From Culex pipiens pallens (taxonomy: Eukaryota; Arthropoda; Insecta; Diptera; Culicidae): a stretch of 64,000 nt of DNA. The position numbers and the translations under genes are program-made. The stretch spans positions 195,394,429 to 195,458,428 of the forward strand of contig NC_068938.1 in NCBI RefSeq assembly GCF_016801865.2. The letters run 5' to 3'. The notes beneath the pieces were generated by a model, which saw nothing but the letters and a program-made list of their open reading frames with translations, was not told the origin of the DNA and searched no databases. The first letter of the stretch is position 1. The number at the start of each line of letters is the position of its first letter. Positions 1 to 11,961 of this stretch are shown piece by piece.

Positions 1-3000
1 AATGCAGCGTCATCAGTGCATAATTGGCAAAGGGAACGCGTGGCCGTAAAAAATATTCGGAGTGAAAAGTGATTTTTTTTTGTGTGTGCCTTTTGTTTCG
101 CATTTTTGTCGTGAATTGTGCGTTGCGAGGAGAAGATTACCCTCTGAAAATGCAGCGTCATCAGTGCATAATTGGCAAAGGGAACGCGTGGCCGTAAAAA
201 ATATTCGGAGTGAAAAGTGATTTTTTTTGTGTGTGCCTTTTGTTTCGCATTTTTGTCGTGAATTGTGCGTTGCGAGGAGAAGATTACCCTCTGAAAATGC
301 AGCGTCATCAGTGCATAATTGGCAAAGGGAACGCGTGGCCGTAAAAAATATTCGGAGTGAAAAGTGATTTTTTTTGTGTGTGCCTTTTGTTTCGCATTTT
401 TGTCGTGAATTGTGCGTTGCGAGGAGAAGATTACCCTCTGAAAATGCAGCGTCATCAGTGCATAATTGGCAAAGGGAACGCGTGGCCGTAAAGAATATTC
501 GGAGTGAAAAGTGATTTTTTTGTGTGTGCCTTTTGTTTCGCATTTTTGTCGTGAATTGTGCGTTGCGAGGAGAAGATTACCCTCTGAAAATGCAGCGTCA
601 TCAGTGCATAATTGGCAAAGGGAACGCGTGGCCGTAAAAAATATTCGGAGTGAAAAGTGATTTTTTTTTGTGTGTGCCTTTTGTTTCGCATTTTTGTCGT
701 GAATTGTGCGTTGCGAGGAGAAGATTACCCTCTGAAAATGCAGCGTCATCAGTGCATAATTGGCAAAGGGAACGCGTGGCCGTAAAAAATATTCGGAGTG
801 AAAAGTGATTTTTTTGTGTGTGCCTTTTGTTTCGCATTTTTGTCGTGAATTGTGCGTTGCGAGGAGAAGATTACCCTCTGAAAATGCAGCGTCATCAGTG
901 CATAATTGGCAAAGGGAACGCGTGGCCGTAAAGAATATTCGGAGTGAAAAGTGATTTTTTTTTGTGTGTGCCTTTTGTTTCGCATTTTTGTCGTGAATTG
1001 TGCGTTGCGAGGAGAAGATTACCCTCTGAAAATGCAGCGTCATCAGTGCATAATTGGCAAAGGGAACGCGTGGCCGTAAAAAATATTCGGAGTGAAAAGT
1101 GATTTTTTTTTGTGTGTGCCTTTTGTTTCGCATTTTTGTCGTGAATTGTGCGTTGCGAGGAGAAGATTACCCTCTGAAAATGCAGCGTCATCAGTGCATA
1201 ATTGGCAAAGGGAACGCGTGGCCGTAAAAAATATTCGGAGTGAAAAGTGATTTTTTTGTGTGTGCCTTTTGTTTCGCATTTTTGTCGTGAATTGTGCGTT
1301 GCGAGGAGAAGATTACCCTCTGAAAATGCAGCGTCATCAGTGCATAATTGGCAAAGGGAACGCGTGGCCGTAAAAAATATTCGGAGTGAAAAGTGATTTT
1401 TTTTTGTGTGTGCCTTTTGTTTCGCATTTTTGTCGTGAATTGTGCGTTGCGAGGAGAAGATTACCCTCTGAAAATGCAGCGTCATCAGTGCATAATTGGC
1501 AAAGGGAACGCGTGGCCGTAAAAAATATTCGGAGTGAAAAGTGATTTTTTTTTGTGTGTGCCTTTTGTTTCGCATTTTTGTCGTGAATTGTGCGTTGCGA
1601 GGAGAAGATTACCCTCTGAAAATGCAGCGTCATCAGTGCATAATTGGCAAAGGGAACGCGTGGCCGTAAAAAATATTCGGAGTGAAAAGTGATTTTTTTT
1701 TGTGTGTGCCTTTTGTTTCGCATTTTTGTCGTGAATTGTGCGTTGCGAGGAGAAGATTACCCTCTGAAAATGCAGCGTCATCAGTGCATAATTGGCAAAG
1801 GGAACGCGTGGCCGTAAAAAATATTCGGAGTGAAAAGTGATTTTTTTTTGTGTGTGCCTTTTGTTTCGCATTTTTGTCGTGAATTGTGCGTTGCGAGGAG
1901 AAGATTACCCTCTGAAAATGCAGCGTCATCAGTGCATAATTGGCAAAGGGAACGCGTGGCCGTAAAAAATATTCGGAGTGAAAAGTGATTTTTTTTTGTG
2001 TGTGCCTTTTGTTTCGCATTTTTGTCGTGAATTGTGCGTTGCGAGGAGAAGATTACCCTCTGAAAATGCAGCGTCATCAGTGCATAATTGGCAAAGGGAA
2101 CGCGTGGCCGTAAAAAATATTCGGAGTGAAAAGTGATTTTTTTTTGTGTGTGCCTTTTGTTTCGCATTTTTGTCGTGAATTGTGCGTTGCGAGGAGAAGA
2201 TTACCCTCTGAAAATGCAGCGTCATCAGTGCATAATTGGCAAAGGGAACGCGTGGCCGTAAAAAATATTCGGAGTGAAAAGTGATTTTTTTTTGTGTGTG
2301 CCTTTTGTTTCGCATTTTTGTCGTGAATTGTGCGTTGCGAGGAGAAGATTACCCTCTGAAAATGCAGCGTCATCAGTGCATAATTGGCAAAGGGAACGCG
2401 TGGCCGTAAAGAATATTCGGAGTGAAAAGTGATTTTTTTGTGTGTGCCTTTTGTTTCGCATTTTTGTCGTGAATTGTGCGTTGCGAGGAGAAGATTACCC
2501 TCTGAAAATGCAGCGTCATCAGTGCATAATTGGCAAAGGGAACGCGTGGCCGTAAAAAATATTCGGAGTGAAAAGTGATTTTTTTTTGTGTGTGCCTTTT
2601 GTTTCGCATTTTTGTCGTGAATTGTGCGTTGCGAGGAGAAGATTACCCTCTGAAAATGCAGCGTCATCAGTGCATAATTGGCAAAGGGAACGCGTGGCCG
2701 TAAAAAATATTCGGAGTGAAAAGTGATTTTTTTTTGTGTGTGCCTTTTGTTTCGCATTTTTGTCGTGAATTGTGCGTTGCGAGGAGAAGATTACCCTCTG
2801 AAAATGCAGCGTCATCAGTGCATAATTGGCAAAGGGAACGCGTGGCCGTAAAAAATATTCGGAGTGAAAAGTGATTTTTTTTTGTGTGTGCCTTTTGTTT
2901 CGCATTTTTGTCGTGAATTGTGCGTTGCGAGGAGAAGATTACCCTCTGAAAATGCAGCGTCATCAGTGCATAATTGGCAAAGGGAACGCGTGGCCGTAAA

Positions 3001-3120
3001 AAATATTCGGAGTGAAAAGTGATTTTTTTTTGTGTGTGCCTTTTGTTTCGCATTTTTGTCGTGAATTGTGCGTTGCGAGGAGAAGATTACCCTCTGAAAA
3101 TGCAGCGTCATCAGTGCATA
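1..3120. repeat. 148-bp satellite, homogeneous block A (~21 units)
   Basis: Head-to-tail units of about 148 bp run without interruption, each containing AATGCAGCGTCATCAGTG, GGGAACGCGTGGCCG, a T-run, GTGTGTGCCTTTTG and GAGGAGAAGATTACCCTC. Units differ almost only in T-run length (7-10 T) and in A or G within CGTAAARAATATT, so unit length is 146-149 bp. Units from about 1470 to 2360 look identical by eye. Minus-strand ORFs of 78-226 residues cross the array in shifting frames; they arise because the unit lacks stops and its length is not fixed in codons, so I do not call them genes. The array begins before position 1, so its full length is unknown. Confidence 0.97.
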
Positions 3121-4490
3121 AATTGGCAAAGGGGGAGCGCAGTGGCCGTTAAAGAATATTCGGAGTGAATCGTGATTTTTTGGGTGTGCCTTTTCCTTTT
3201 TCGCATTTTTTTCGTGATTGTGCTTGCGAGGAGAAGATTACCCTCTGAAAATGCAGCGTCATCAGTGCGTAATTGCAAAGGGATCGCGTGGCCTCAACCA
3301 CATTCGGCGCGCCAAGTGATCCCCCCCCCCTCTGTGCCTTTCGCTTCGCAATGTCCCCTTCTCTTGAATTGTGCCTACGCCCCCACAACTTCTATCCCTC
3401 CTGAAATTGCACGTCATCAGTCATAATTTCCAAAAGGAACGCGGTGGCCGTCAAAAATACTCCGGAGTGAAAAGGTGATTTATTCTTCTGTGTCCTCTAC
3501 ACAAATCCCCACCTCTACAACCTATACGCATTTCCCCTTCCTCGTGAATTCTGCCCTGCCACAACCCGTCTTATCCCCTATCAAAATGCACCGGCATCAA
3601 GCATATATATGCCAAAGGGAAACGCGTGCCGCAAAGAATATTCGGAGTCCAATTGATTTTTTGTGTGTCCCTTGTTTCGCTTTCCGTCGTGAATCGTGCG
3701 CTGCGAGGACACACATTACCCCTGAAAATGCTGCGTACACTCAGTCCCACCAATTGGCAAACGGCGCGCGTGGTCCTAAATAAAATATTCGGCCTGACAA
3801 GTGATTTTTTTTGTGTGTGCCTCCGTTCCGCACTTCTTGTCCTAATTGTGCTTGCGAGGAGAAGATTACCCTAGGATAAATTGCAAGCGGCATCAGTGCA
3901 TAATTGCCAAAGGAACGCGTGGCCGTAAAGAATATCTCGGAGTGCAAAGTGATTCTAATCTCTGTCTCGTGGACCCCCCTCTTCCCATCATTGTCGTGAA
4001 TGTGCGTTTGCGCGCACAAGATTACCCATTTTCTTCTATTACTACACCCACTGCACTTCGTACTATCCACTAGCATAAAAAAATATAGAGCAAAGGGAAC
4101 GCGTGGCCGTAAAAAATACTCGAGTGGAAAAGTGATCTTTTCTTTGTCGTCGTGACCTTCCGTCATCGCATTTCCTCTACGCGAATTGTGCGTATGCGAG
4201 AGAAGATTATCCTCCGAAATTTCAGCGTCTCAGTGCCTAATCATAATGGCAACTTAGCGATACGCTGGCCGAAAGAAGATTCGATGATCCAAAATGATTT
4301 TTCTCGTGAATGTGCCTTTACTGTTTTCGCATTCTTGTCGTGAATGGGTGCGTTGCGAGGCGACGATTACCCTCTGCATCTGCAGCCTCTTCAGTGCATA
4401 ATTGGCAAAGGGTAGCGCGTTGTCGTAAAAAATATCTTCGGTGTGAAAAGTGATTATATTGTGTTGGGGGGGGGGGGTGTGTGCCTTTTG
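3121..4490. repeat. Degenerate units of the same 148-bp satellite (~9 units)
   Basis: Landmarks of the satellite unit (AAAGGGAACGCG, GGAGTGAAAAGTGATT, GAGGAGAAGATTACCCT) recur at the expected spacing, but every unit carries many scattered substitutions and small indels. The block contains a C-run near 3320 and a G-run near 4466 that the clean units lack. The right boundary is abrupt: after the G-run near 4476 the sequence returns to perfect units. It is either an old relic between two recently homogenised blocks or a poorly sequenced or assembled bridge. Confidence 0.9.
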
Positions 4491-7003
4491 TTTCGCATTT
4501 TTGTCGTGAATTGTGCGTTGCGAGGAGAAGATTACCCTCTGAAAATGCAGCGTCATCAGTGCATAATTGGCAAAGGGAACGCGTGGCCGTAAAGAATATT
4601 CGGAGTGAAAAGTGATTTTTTTTGTGTGTGCCTTTTGTTTCGCATTTTTGTCGTGAATTGTGCGTTGCGAGGAGAAGATTACCCTCTGAAAATGCAGCGT
4701 CATCAGTGCATAATTGGCAAAGGGAACGCGTGGCCGTAAAGAATATTCGGAGTGAAAAGTGATTTTTTTGTGTGTGCCTTTTGTTTCGCATTTTTGTCGT
4801 GAATTGTGCGTTGCGAGGAGAAGATTACCCTCTGAAAATGCAGCGTCATCAGTGCATAATTGGCAAAGGGAACGCGTGGCCGTAAAGAATATTCGGAGTG
4901 AAAAGTGATTTTTTTTGTGTGTGCCTTTTGTTTCGCATTTTTGTCGTGAATTGTGCGTTGCGAGGAGAAGATTACCCTCTGAAAATGCAGCGTCATCAGT
5001 GCATAATTGGCAAAGGGAACGCGTGGCCGTAAAAAATATTCGGAGTGAAAAGTGATTTTTTTTTGTGTGTGCCTTTTGTTTCGCATTTTTGTCGTGAATT
5101 GTGCGTTGCGAGGAGAAGATTACCCTCTGAAAATGCAGCGTCATCAGTGCATAATTGGCAAAGGGAGCGCGTGGCCGTAAAAAATATTCGGAGTGAAAAG
5201 TGATTTTTTTTGTGTGTGCCTTTTGTTTCGCATTTTTGTCGTGAATTGTGCGTTGCGAGGAGAAGATTACCCTCTGAAAATGCAGCGTCATCAGTGCATA
5301 ATTGGCAAAGGGAACGCGTGGCCGTAAAAAATATTCGGAGTGAAAAGTGATTTTTTTGTGTGTGCCTTTTGTTTCGCATTTTTGTCGTGAATTGTGCGTT
5401 GCGAGGAGAAGATTACCCTCTGAAAATGCAGCGTCATCAGTGCATAATTGGCAAAGGGAACGCGTGGCCGTAAAGAATATTCGGAGTGAAAAGTGATTTT
5501 TTTGTGTGTGCCTTTTGTTTCGCATTTTTGTCGTGAATTGTGCGTTGCGAGGAGAAGATTACCCTCTGAAAATGCAGCGTCATCAGTGCATAATTGGCAA
5601 AGGGAGCGCGTGGCCGTAAAAAATATTCGGAGTGAAAAGTGATTTTTTTGTGTGTGCCTTTTGTTTCGCATTTTTGTCGTGAATTGTGCGTTGCGAGGAG
5701 AAGATTACCCTCTGAAAATGCAGCGTCATCAGTGCATAATTGGCAAAGGGAACGCGTGGCCGTAAAGACATTCGGAGTGAAAAGTGATTTTTTTGTGTGT
5801 GCCTTTTGTTTCGCATTTTTGTCGTGAATTGTGCGTTGCGAGGAGAAGATTACCCTCTGAAAATGCAGCGTCATCAGTGCATAATTGGCAAAGGGAACGC
5901 GTGGCCGTAAAGAATATTCGGAGTGAAAAGTGATTTTTTTGTGTGTGCCTTTTGTTTCGCATTTTTGTCGTGAATTGTGCGTTGCGAGGAGAAGATTACC
6001 CTCTGAAAATGCAGCGTCATCAGTGCATAATTGGCAAAGGGAGCGCGTGGCCGTAAAAAATATTCGGAGTGAAAAGTGATTTTTTTGTGTGTGCCTTTTG
6101 TTTCGCATTTTTGTCGTGAATTGTGCGTTGCGAGGAGAAGATTACCCTCTGAAAATGCAGCGTCATCAGTGCATAATTGGCAAAGGGAACGCGTGGCCGT
6201 AAAAAATATTCGGAGTGAAAAGTGATTTTTTTGTGTGTGCCTTTTGTTTCGCATTTTTGTCGTGAATTGTGCGTTGCGAGGAGAAGATTACCCTCTGAAA
6301 ATGCAGCGTCATCAGTGCATAATTGGCAAAGGGAACGCGTGGCCGTAAAAAATATTCGGAGTGAAAAGTGATTTTTTTGTGTGTGCCTTTTGTTTCGCAT
6401 TTTTGTCGTGAATTGTGCGTTGCGAGGAGAAGATTATCCTCTGAAAATGCAGCGTCATCAGTGCATAATTGGCAAAGGGAACGCGTGGCCGTAAAGAATA
6501 TTCGGAGTGAAAAGTGATTTTTTTGTGTGTGCCTTTTGTTTCGCATTTTTGTCGTGAATTGTGCGTTGCGAGGAGAAGATTACCCTCTGAAAATGCAGCG
6601 TCATCAGTGCATAATTGGCAAAGGGAGCGCGTGGTCGTAAAAAATATTCGGAGTGAAAAGTGATTTTTTTTTGTGTGTGCCTTTTGTTTCGCATTTTTGT
6701 CGTGAATTGTGCGTTGCGAGGAGAAGATTACCCTCTGAAAATGCAGCGTCATCAGTGCATAATTGGCAAAGGGAACGCGTGGCCGTAAAAAATATTCGGA
6801 GTGAAAAGTGATTTTTTTGTGTGTGCCTTTTGTTTCGCATTTTTGTCGTGAATTGTGCGTTGCGAGGAGAAGATTACCCTCTGAAAATGCAGCGTCATCA
6901 GTGCATAATTGGCAAAGGGAGCGCGTGGCCGTAAAAAATATTCGGAGTGAAAAGTGATTTTTTTTTGTGTGTGCCTTTTGTTTCGCATTTTTGTCGTGAA
7001 TTG
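4491..7003. repeat. 148-bp satellite, homogeneous block B (~17 units)
   Basis: Same unit as block A, but the T-run is mostly 7 T (units of about 146 bp) and a private variant GGGAGCGCG replaces GGGAACGCG near 5166, 5605, 6041, 6627 and 6920. These lie at 2- to 4-unit spacing, which suggests short higher-order repeats. The array stops inside a unit (after GTGAATTGTG at ~7003), where unrelated sequence begins. Minus-strand ORFs here are artefacts, as in block A. Confidence 0.96.
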
Positions 7004-7937
7004 TGATATAGTTTTCGATAAAAACGATCCGAATTCGTTAGGTTTATCGCGTAACAAAATTATTTTGATTCATCAAGAACGTCGTGTGGTGCGCTAGTCT
7101 TTTTTGTGTTGAAAAGACCTTCCCATAGCTCCGTAGCTCGGAGGGCTCGACGTCGGTTGTTTGTGTGTTAAGCCCTCTCCATAGCATCGTAGCTCGAGAG
7201 GCAACGAAAATCAATACCTTATCTAGCTAATAGAAAGAAGATAGGAAGGCACTTGATGATTGAGTTCGTCGCGTCTATTCCGTAACAAATTCATGAACTA
7301 AATGATTATATAATTAAAAATCAGACTACGCTATCATTGCAGCATTGCGTTTAACACCTCATTTTATAAATAAATATTATTTGGTTTTATCTTTCCACAG
7401 CCGGCTGTCTAAGATTAAACCATTTCATTAAAAATTTAACAACAGTTAAACGGGAAATGTCTCATCCGCAGCATCCGATTGCTTGCCTTGAGAATAAAAC
7501 ATAATACCTTTCAACAAACACTATGATTTTGGGTCACATCATCATCTTCTATGATGAATCCTGACCAAACACCCTATCCTACTAACCAATTTTCAGGTTC
7601 CTGGCGCTTGTGGGGTGTAAGCACAGAGTAAATCAGCTGCCCTAGTAGCAACCTGCGCTAACTAACATTCCCGTCCCTTAAAATCGAGATCTACAAACTG
7701 ACATGGCGGGCGCCGTTGGTGGCCAATGACTGTTACCTATTCGCAACTGATCTTGCTTTAGCAATCATGGTGTTTTATCTTTTCAGCGCATTCATACATG
7801 CTGTTGATAAGGGAAACACCACTAGATCGTCGAAGCCTATGATCAGTAGTGCTGAAAGGATATTACGGTTCTGTTCAGCAACGGAGGGGCAACCATGGGT
7901 GATCTCTCATGCTCATGCTCATGCTCATGCTCTAAAT
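7004..7937 (+). mobile_element. Hexamer-tailed retroposon, copy 1 (5'-truncated)
   Basis: The right end is a hexanucleotide tail, (CTCATG)n at ~7908-7935. The reverse complement of the body matches copies at 21.8 and 43.0 kb. Shared landmarks, given on the strand that reads from the tail inward, are a CTCCGTTRTTGA stretch just after the tail, GGTCAGGATTCAT with GATGATRTGACC, a CAGCCGGCTG block followed by GGAAAGATAAA, and short internal repeats of the form CCGAGCWACGATGCTATGGG. Copies 2 and 3 have 22- and 24-bp TSDs, so the family is best read as non-LTR or SINE-like, with the hexamer as its 3' tail. Here the left end abuts the satellite and I see no TSD, so this copy is probably 5' truncated. 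No long ORF is present. Confidence 0.7.
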
Positions 7938-8455
7938 TCCTATTTGTCCAATTGAGGGTTAACCCCTTACAGCTTAAGCTCGGTCGCTGAGTTGCACACA
8001 CAAATCGTCGGGGAAAAATTACCATCATAAATGTAAATGACCATTTCGCGTACTTTCCGGTGTGAAATTGCGGTTGGTCGGCCGGTTGGTACTTGATGTT
8101 TTGTTGTTGTTGTTGTTGTTGATATTATGGGACCTCGGCTTGGCTTTTTGTTTTGTTTGTGTCTTCGTGTGTTGATGGCGTCTCAGTTTCATGTCTCAGC
8201 CGTTTGCTTTTTCTTTCTTTCTTTTTGCAACTTGCGTTGAATATTGGTTCGAAAAGAGTACTCACACCACACATGCACTGCACACACGACAGCAGCAGCA
8301 AAATAATAATAATTTTCATTCATATAAATTTTCATTTTCGCTGCTTCTTGAGCCGCCTGTCGGGTTCTTTAGCTTCTTGACTTTTGAGGAGATTAGGGCG
8401 GAAAGGGGTTTAGTTGGGTTGGTGCCGCCCAATTTACTTATAATTTTAATCTGAA
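7938..8455. other. Spacer with GTT microsatellite
   Basis: No gene recognised. A (GTT)n microsatellite lies at about 8101-8123 and short CAG/AAT runs near 8290-8310. ORFs here are under 90 codons, overlap in several frames and have no recognisable domain. Confidence 0.6.
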
Positions 8456-8930
8456 TATCTTTTCAATACATTATGATGATCTGGCAACACTGTCATAAAA
8501 TATCGATACTTCAGCGGAATTGATGAATTTTTTTTGTGTATTCAGAGGGAAATGATTTTCGGGTATTTTTTTTAAACTTTTGATGAAGAATGAATTGAAA
8601 TTTCTTTTAGAACTGTACTATTTTGTGACCTGGCAACACTGTAATAAGAAATCGATACTTAGGTAGAATTGATTATTTTTTTTGAAAAATAAGTATCGAT
8701 ACCGCTTTTTGTACAATTTAGCTATTAAAGGTTATTTATATTTATCTCAAGTCTTGATATCTCATGACAGTGTTGCCAGATCATCAAATTCTATAATTCA
8801 AAGGTGTTTCTAGTAGTTTCAAGAAATACTTTTATCAAAAAACACAATTCATTTACCTTTCAAGGTAAGCTTAATTTTACCTAACTGCTCAAAACCGTAA
8901 ATAGGGTTGCCAGATCTCATTTTTTTCAAA
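8456..8930. repeat. Diverged CTGGCAACACTGT repeats, two direct and one inverted
   Basis: GATCTGGCAACACTGTCAT at 8478 and GACCTGGCAACACTGT at 8627 are direct copies about 149 bp apart, each followed by a YATCGATACTT stretch. The reverse complement begins near 8767 and a weaker one lies near 8906. The core GATCTGGCAACNCTGTC followed by GAGATAT also occurs three times in the 164-bp tandem repeat at 31.6-32.1 kb, so this stretch is likely an older member of that family. No coding potential is seen. Confidence 0.6.
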
Positions 8931-10060
8931 AGTGTTTATAATTTTGCATCCAAATAAAACATTTTTAAAGAAAAATGCCCTAGTCTCCCCTACAAAAAGC
9001 AATGAACCCCCAGACAAACTGCACCTTCTCGAGTGTCCATTTTCCCCCCACAGCACTTTTCAGCCCAGGGTGCGGAAAGTATTTCGAGTTGGTGGCGCTG
9101 GCGTCGCGCCATCGTCTGTCATGGCGGCTCAATTGCTCATTATTCGCCGTATACATTTCCATTTAACTCCACACCTCCTCTCCCAATCTTCTTAAGGTTC
9201 TCCGTCGGCAATTTGTTTTCTTCTTGTTGGAAAACCGGGTGAGAATGTCACCCCCTCCCCCCTTCCTTAATAATTTCCCATAACTTTCGAGCAAGGTGCC
9301 ATAAAAATTGCAACGTTTTTTTTTTTTCGCTCTTCTTCTTCTTGGTTTCTCTTCATTATAGTGCTGATTAAGGGCTGGTTGCATAGCAGAGGCCATCGGG
9401 GTTCTTTCTCTGGGGAGGGCTTTCTGGATCTAGTGGCGGCAAGATAATGGACACCGGGGTCTCTGACGCTGCGGCACTAATTGAAAGTGCACCTTGGCAC
9501 GGCATCTGGGGAATGCTGTTGTGTTTGTGTTGTAGTTATAGTTAAGCAAGAAGAAGAATGTTCAATTAATTCTAATGTGTTTTATCAGTTTTGCAGACAA
9601 GACTGTCGACAAGGAGGGCAAAAAAAAGCTCCGGCGTCTGTTGTCTTGCGAGGGGTTCACTTTTTTTAATTTATCTGGTAAATATTATAATTTACTGGAG
9701 ATAAATCAAGCAGATTGGGGCTATATCATGAATGTTCATTTGGGATTCATTAAAGGTATTATTTTGAATATTTCAAACACCTTTCGTAGTTTCTTAGAAT
9801 AATTCTCGCAAATTTGGGAATTTACATTTTCAAAAACAGTATGTACAATTAACAAATTTTATTTTGTATAATTATTTTTTTGATTTTTTCAGCTATCAGT
9901 TTTTCATTCAAGCTAGTTTCGTACACCCAGAACTGAGCATCGGCATACGAGAGGATAAAGAGCATGATTCGGTAGTAAAATGGCACTGTGGACGGACGGA
10001 GAGGATAAATTCCGAAATTACCGAGAGTGTTTTACTCGTGGGTTAATTTTCCAAAAAAAT
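8931..10060. other. Spacer, nothing recognised
   Basis: Contains a few ORFs of 60-90 codons in overlapping frames with no recognisable motif, a T-run near 9318-9329 and AT-rich stretches. I cannot assign a gene, RNA or element here. Confidence 0.5.
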
Positions 10061-10064
10061 ACCC

Positions 10065-10170
10065 TTCAAAAAAAGTGTCGATGCGGAAACTCGAACCCGA
10101 GACCTTCGGAATATTGAACTGCGCCTTTGCCGTATATGCCACCACGGCTCGGTGATTATGTGGCGGTCAT
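10065..10170 (-). other. tRNA-like SINE head (Pol III-type boxes)
   Basis: Read on the minus strand, the stretch has a tRNA-like A-box region (GAGCCGTGGTGGCATA) and, about 35 bases on, a B-box-like GGTCTCGGGTTCGAGTTTCC. A run of T follows roughly ten bases after the B box (plus-strand A-run at ~10070), as expected of a Pol III terminator. The anticodon arm does not fold, so this is not a functional tRNA. It is most likely a tRNA-derived SINE or tRNA pseudogene. Confidence 0.5.
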
Positions 10171-10403
10171 TTGTTCATATAAGCCATTCAATGGGATGAA
10201 CTGTTTTAATGAACGAATGAACACGATTTGTTGTTGTTGTAGCGCGAGAGGTTTTTACTCTCGCCAAATAGAACTTTCCTCTCGTTTCTTTTCGGAAAGC
10301 TATCCGCATGGGCCTTAACTTTGGGTGTATTCTTTCAAAAAATATTTTTTGATTTTTTTTAGGTTTGTTTCGGTAATTTAATGAAAATTAAACTAAATTT
10401 GAA

Positions 10404-11957
10404 CACGGCGTGTTTTCTAGAACAAACTTTTCAGGAAAAAATAGTCATCGCTACTTTCAAATGTGTCTTATAGGAAATTTTCTCAGCTTTCCAATGCTTC
10501 TAAGAGCGAAATGTTTCAAATTTCTGAAATATCTCTATTTTAAGTTTTTTGGTTTTAAATTTCTATATTATTTATTAGAAACTTTATACTAACAGTTCAG
10601 AAAACTTATCATATGATGTGTTTCATTTGTCATTTACTCATCAAAATGTGCAAAATAAGACAAGAAACAACTTTGTAGAAGGTGCAAACCGCTGAACATT
10701 TTGAAAATTATGTTTTGTCTGAGTTTTTGAAAATATGGGATTTATTCAGAAATTTAAATGATAAAACAGTGTAAAAATATATTTTTTACCAAGAATTATT
10801 AGATTATTACATATTTTTGGTGTACAAATATCACGTGTCTGCTCTAATTTAGCTTGTTCAACCGAAACTTTTGCAGGTTTGTGATTGTGAATGGTATTAT
10901 TGAATTTTAATGAATAAATTTGAAAATTGGTTTAAAATCGAAAATGTACTACATATTACTGTTGCAAGCTTCAAAAGTCATATTTTCATGAGTTTAAAAT
11001 AAATATAAATAAATTTTATGTAATGTTTACTTTTGAAAATGCACTTAAAAATTAGCAATAAATCTCGAGTCTTCCAATTCAGAATGCTGAAAACACCGTC
11101 ACAAACTTTTTTTGTTCAAACAATATTATTTATCATTTCAACAAAAAAAAATCAAACAGAAACTTCATTTCCAAACTTTTTGAACAAAAATCAGGAAATA
11201 AAACATTTTTTAAAAAGATGAAATTGAAGATGAGAGTCTTATAAACTTCTAAAATATTGCTAATTCCTTGATTATTTAATACAAAAAAAACTAAAACAAT
11301 CATTTTATACAAATGAAAAGTATTTCTCCTAAAGCTTGCAGCAGTAGTTTGCAGTTCAATTTCGAGTATTAAACATTAAGATGTTTTGTATCCACGCAAC
11401 TGGTTAATGTTTGATTGAGGAAATATGATATTAATTCATAAAAATCTTGAAAAACCTCATCAATCTCAAACCTGAAAAAATCGGTTCTATCAGCTAACTC
11501 CAAGCTGGATCAGAACAGACCGGTGTTATTTGTAAACAAAAATTATGTAATAATCTAGTTGTTCTTGTAAGAATAATATTTTAATGCGGTTTTATGATTT
11601 TAATTTCTTAATAAATCCCACATATTCATAAAATCGGTAAAAACTTCATTTTCAAAATGTTAAGCGGTTTGCAACCTTCTACAAAGTTGTTTCTTGTCTT
11701 ATTTTGCACATTTTTATGAGTAAATGACACATGAAACACATCATTTGACAAGTTTCCTGGACTGTTATTTAAAAGTTTCCAATAAATGATTAAGGATTTT
11801 AAAACAAAAAACTTTAAATATAGATATCTCAGAAATTTCCCGATGAAATATTTCACTCTTAGAAGCATTGGAAAGCTAAGAAAATTTCCTATAAGACACA
11901 TTTAATAGTAGCGATGACTATTTTTTCTCCTTAAGATTGCCCAGAAAACACGCCGTG
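10404..11957. mobile_element. Fold-back (long-TIR) element, TSD TGAA
   Basis: The ends are CACGGCGTGTTTTC (10404) and its inverse ending CGCCGTG (11957), flanked on both sides by TGAA (10400-10403 and 11958-11961). The first ~360 bp (to ~10760) reappear inverted at ~11600-11957. Because of this, similar 60- to 90-codon ORFs appear on opposite strands; they share sequence because the arms do, not because they are genes. The internal ~840 bp is AT-rich and non-coding. This is a non-autonomous DNA transposon with a 4-bp TSD; the superfamily is not assigned. Confidence 0.88.
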
Positions 11958-11961
11958 TGAA

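Noticed and set aside
1..7003. CRISPR-like array (regular repeats)
   Set aside because: Units are fully repetitive with no unique spacers, in a eukaryotic context; a plain satellite.
13..7057. Many minus-strand ORFs (78-423 codons) with a repeating MRNKRHTQK-type start
   Set aside because: They are translations of the 148-bp satellite in all three frames. Unit lengths of 146-149 shift the frame from unit to unit, so no single protein is maintained.
10410..11901. Similar ORFs MCLIGNFLSFPMLL on opposite strands
   Set aside because: They lie in the inverted arms of the fold-back element, AT-rich and without homology that I recognise.
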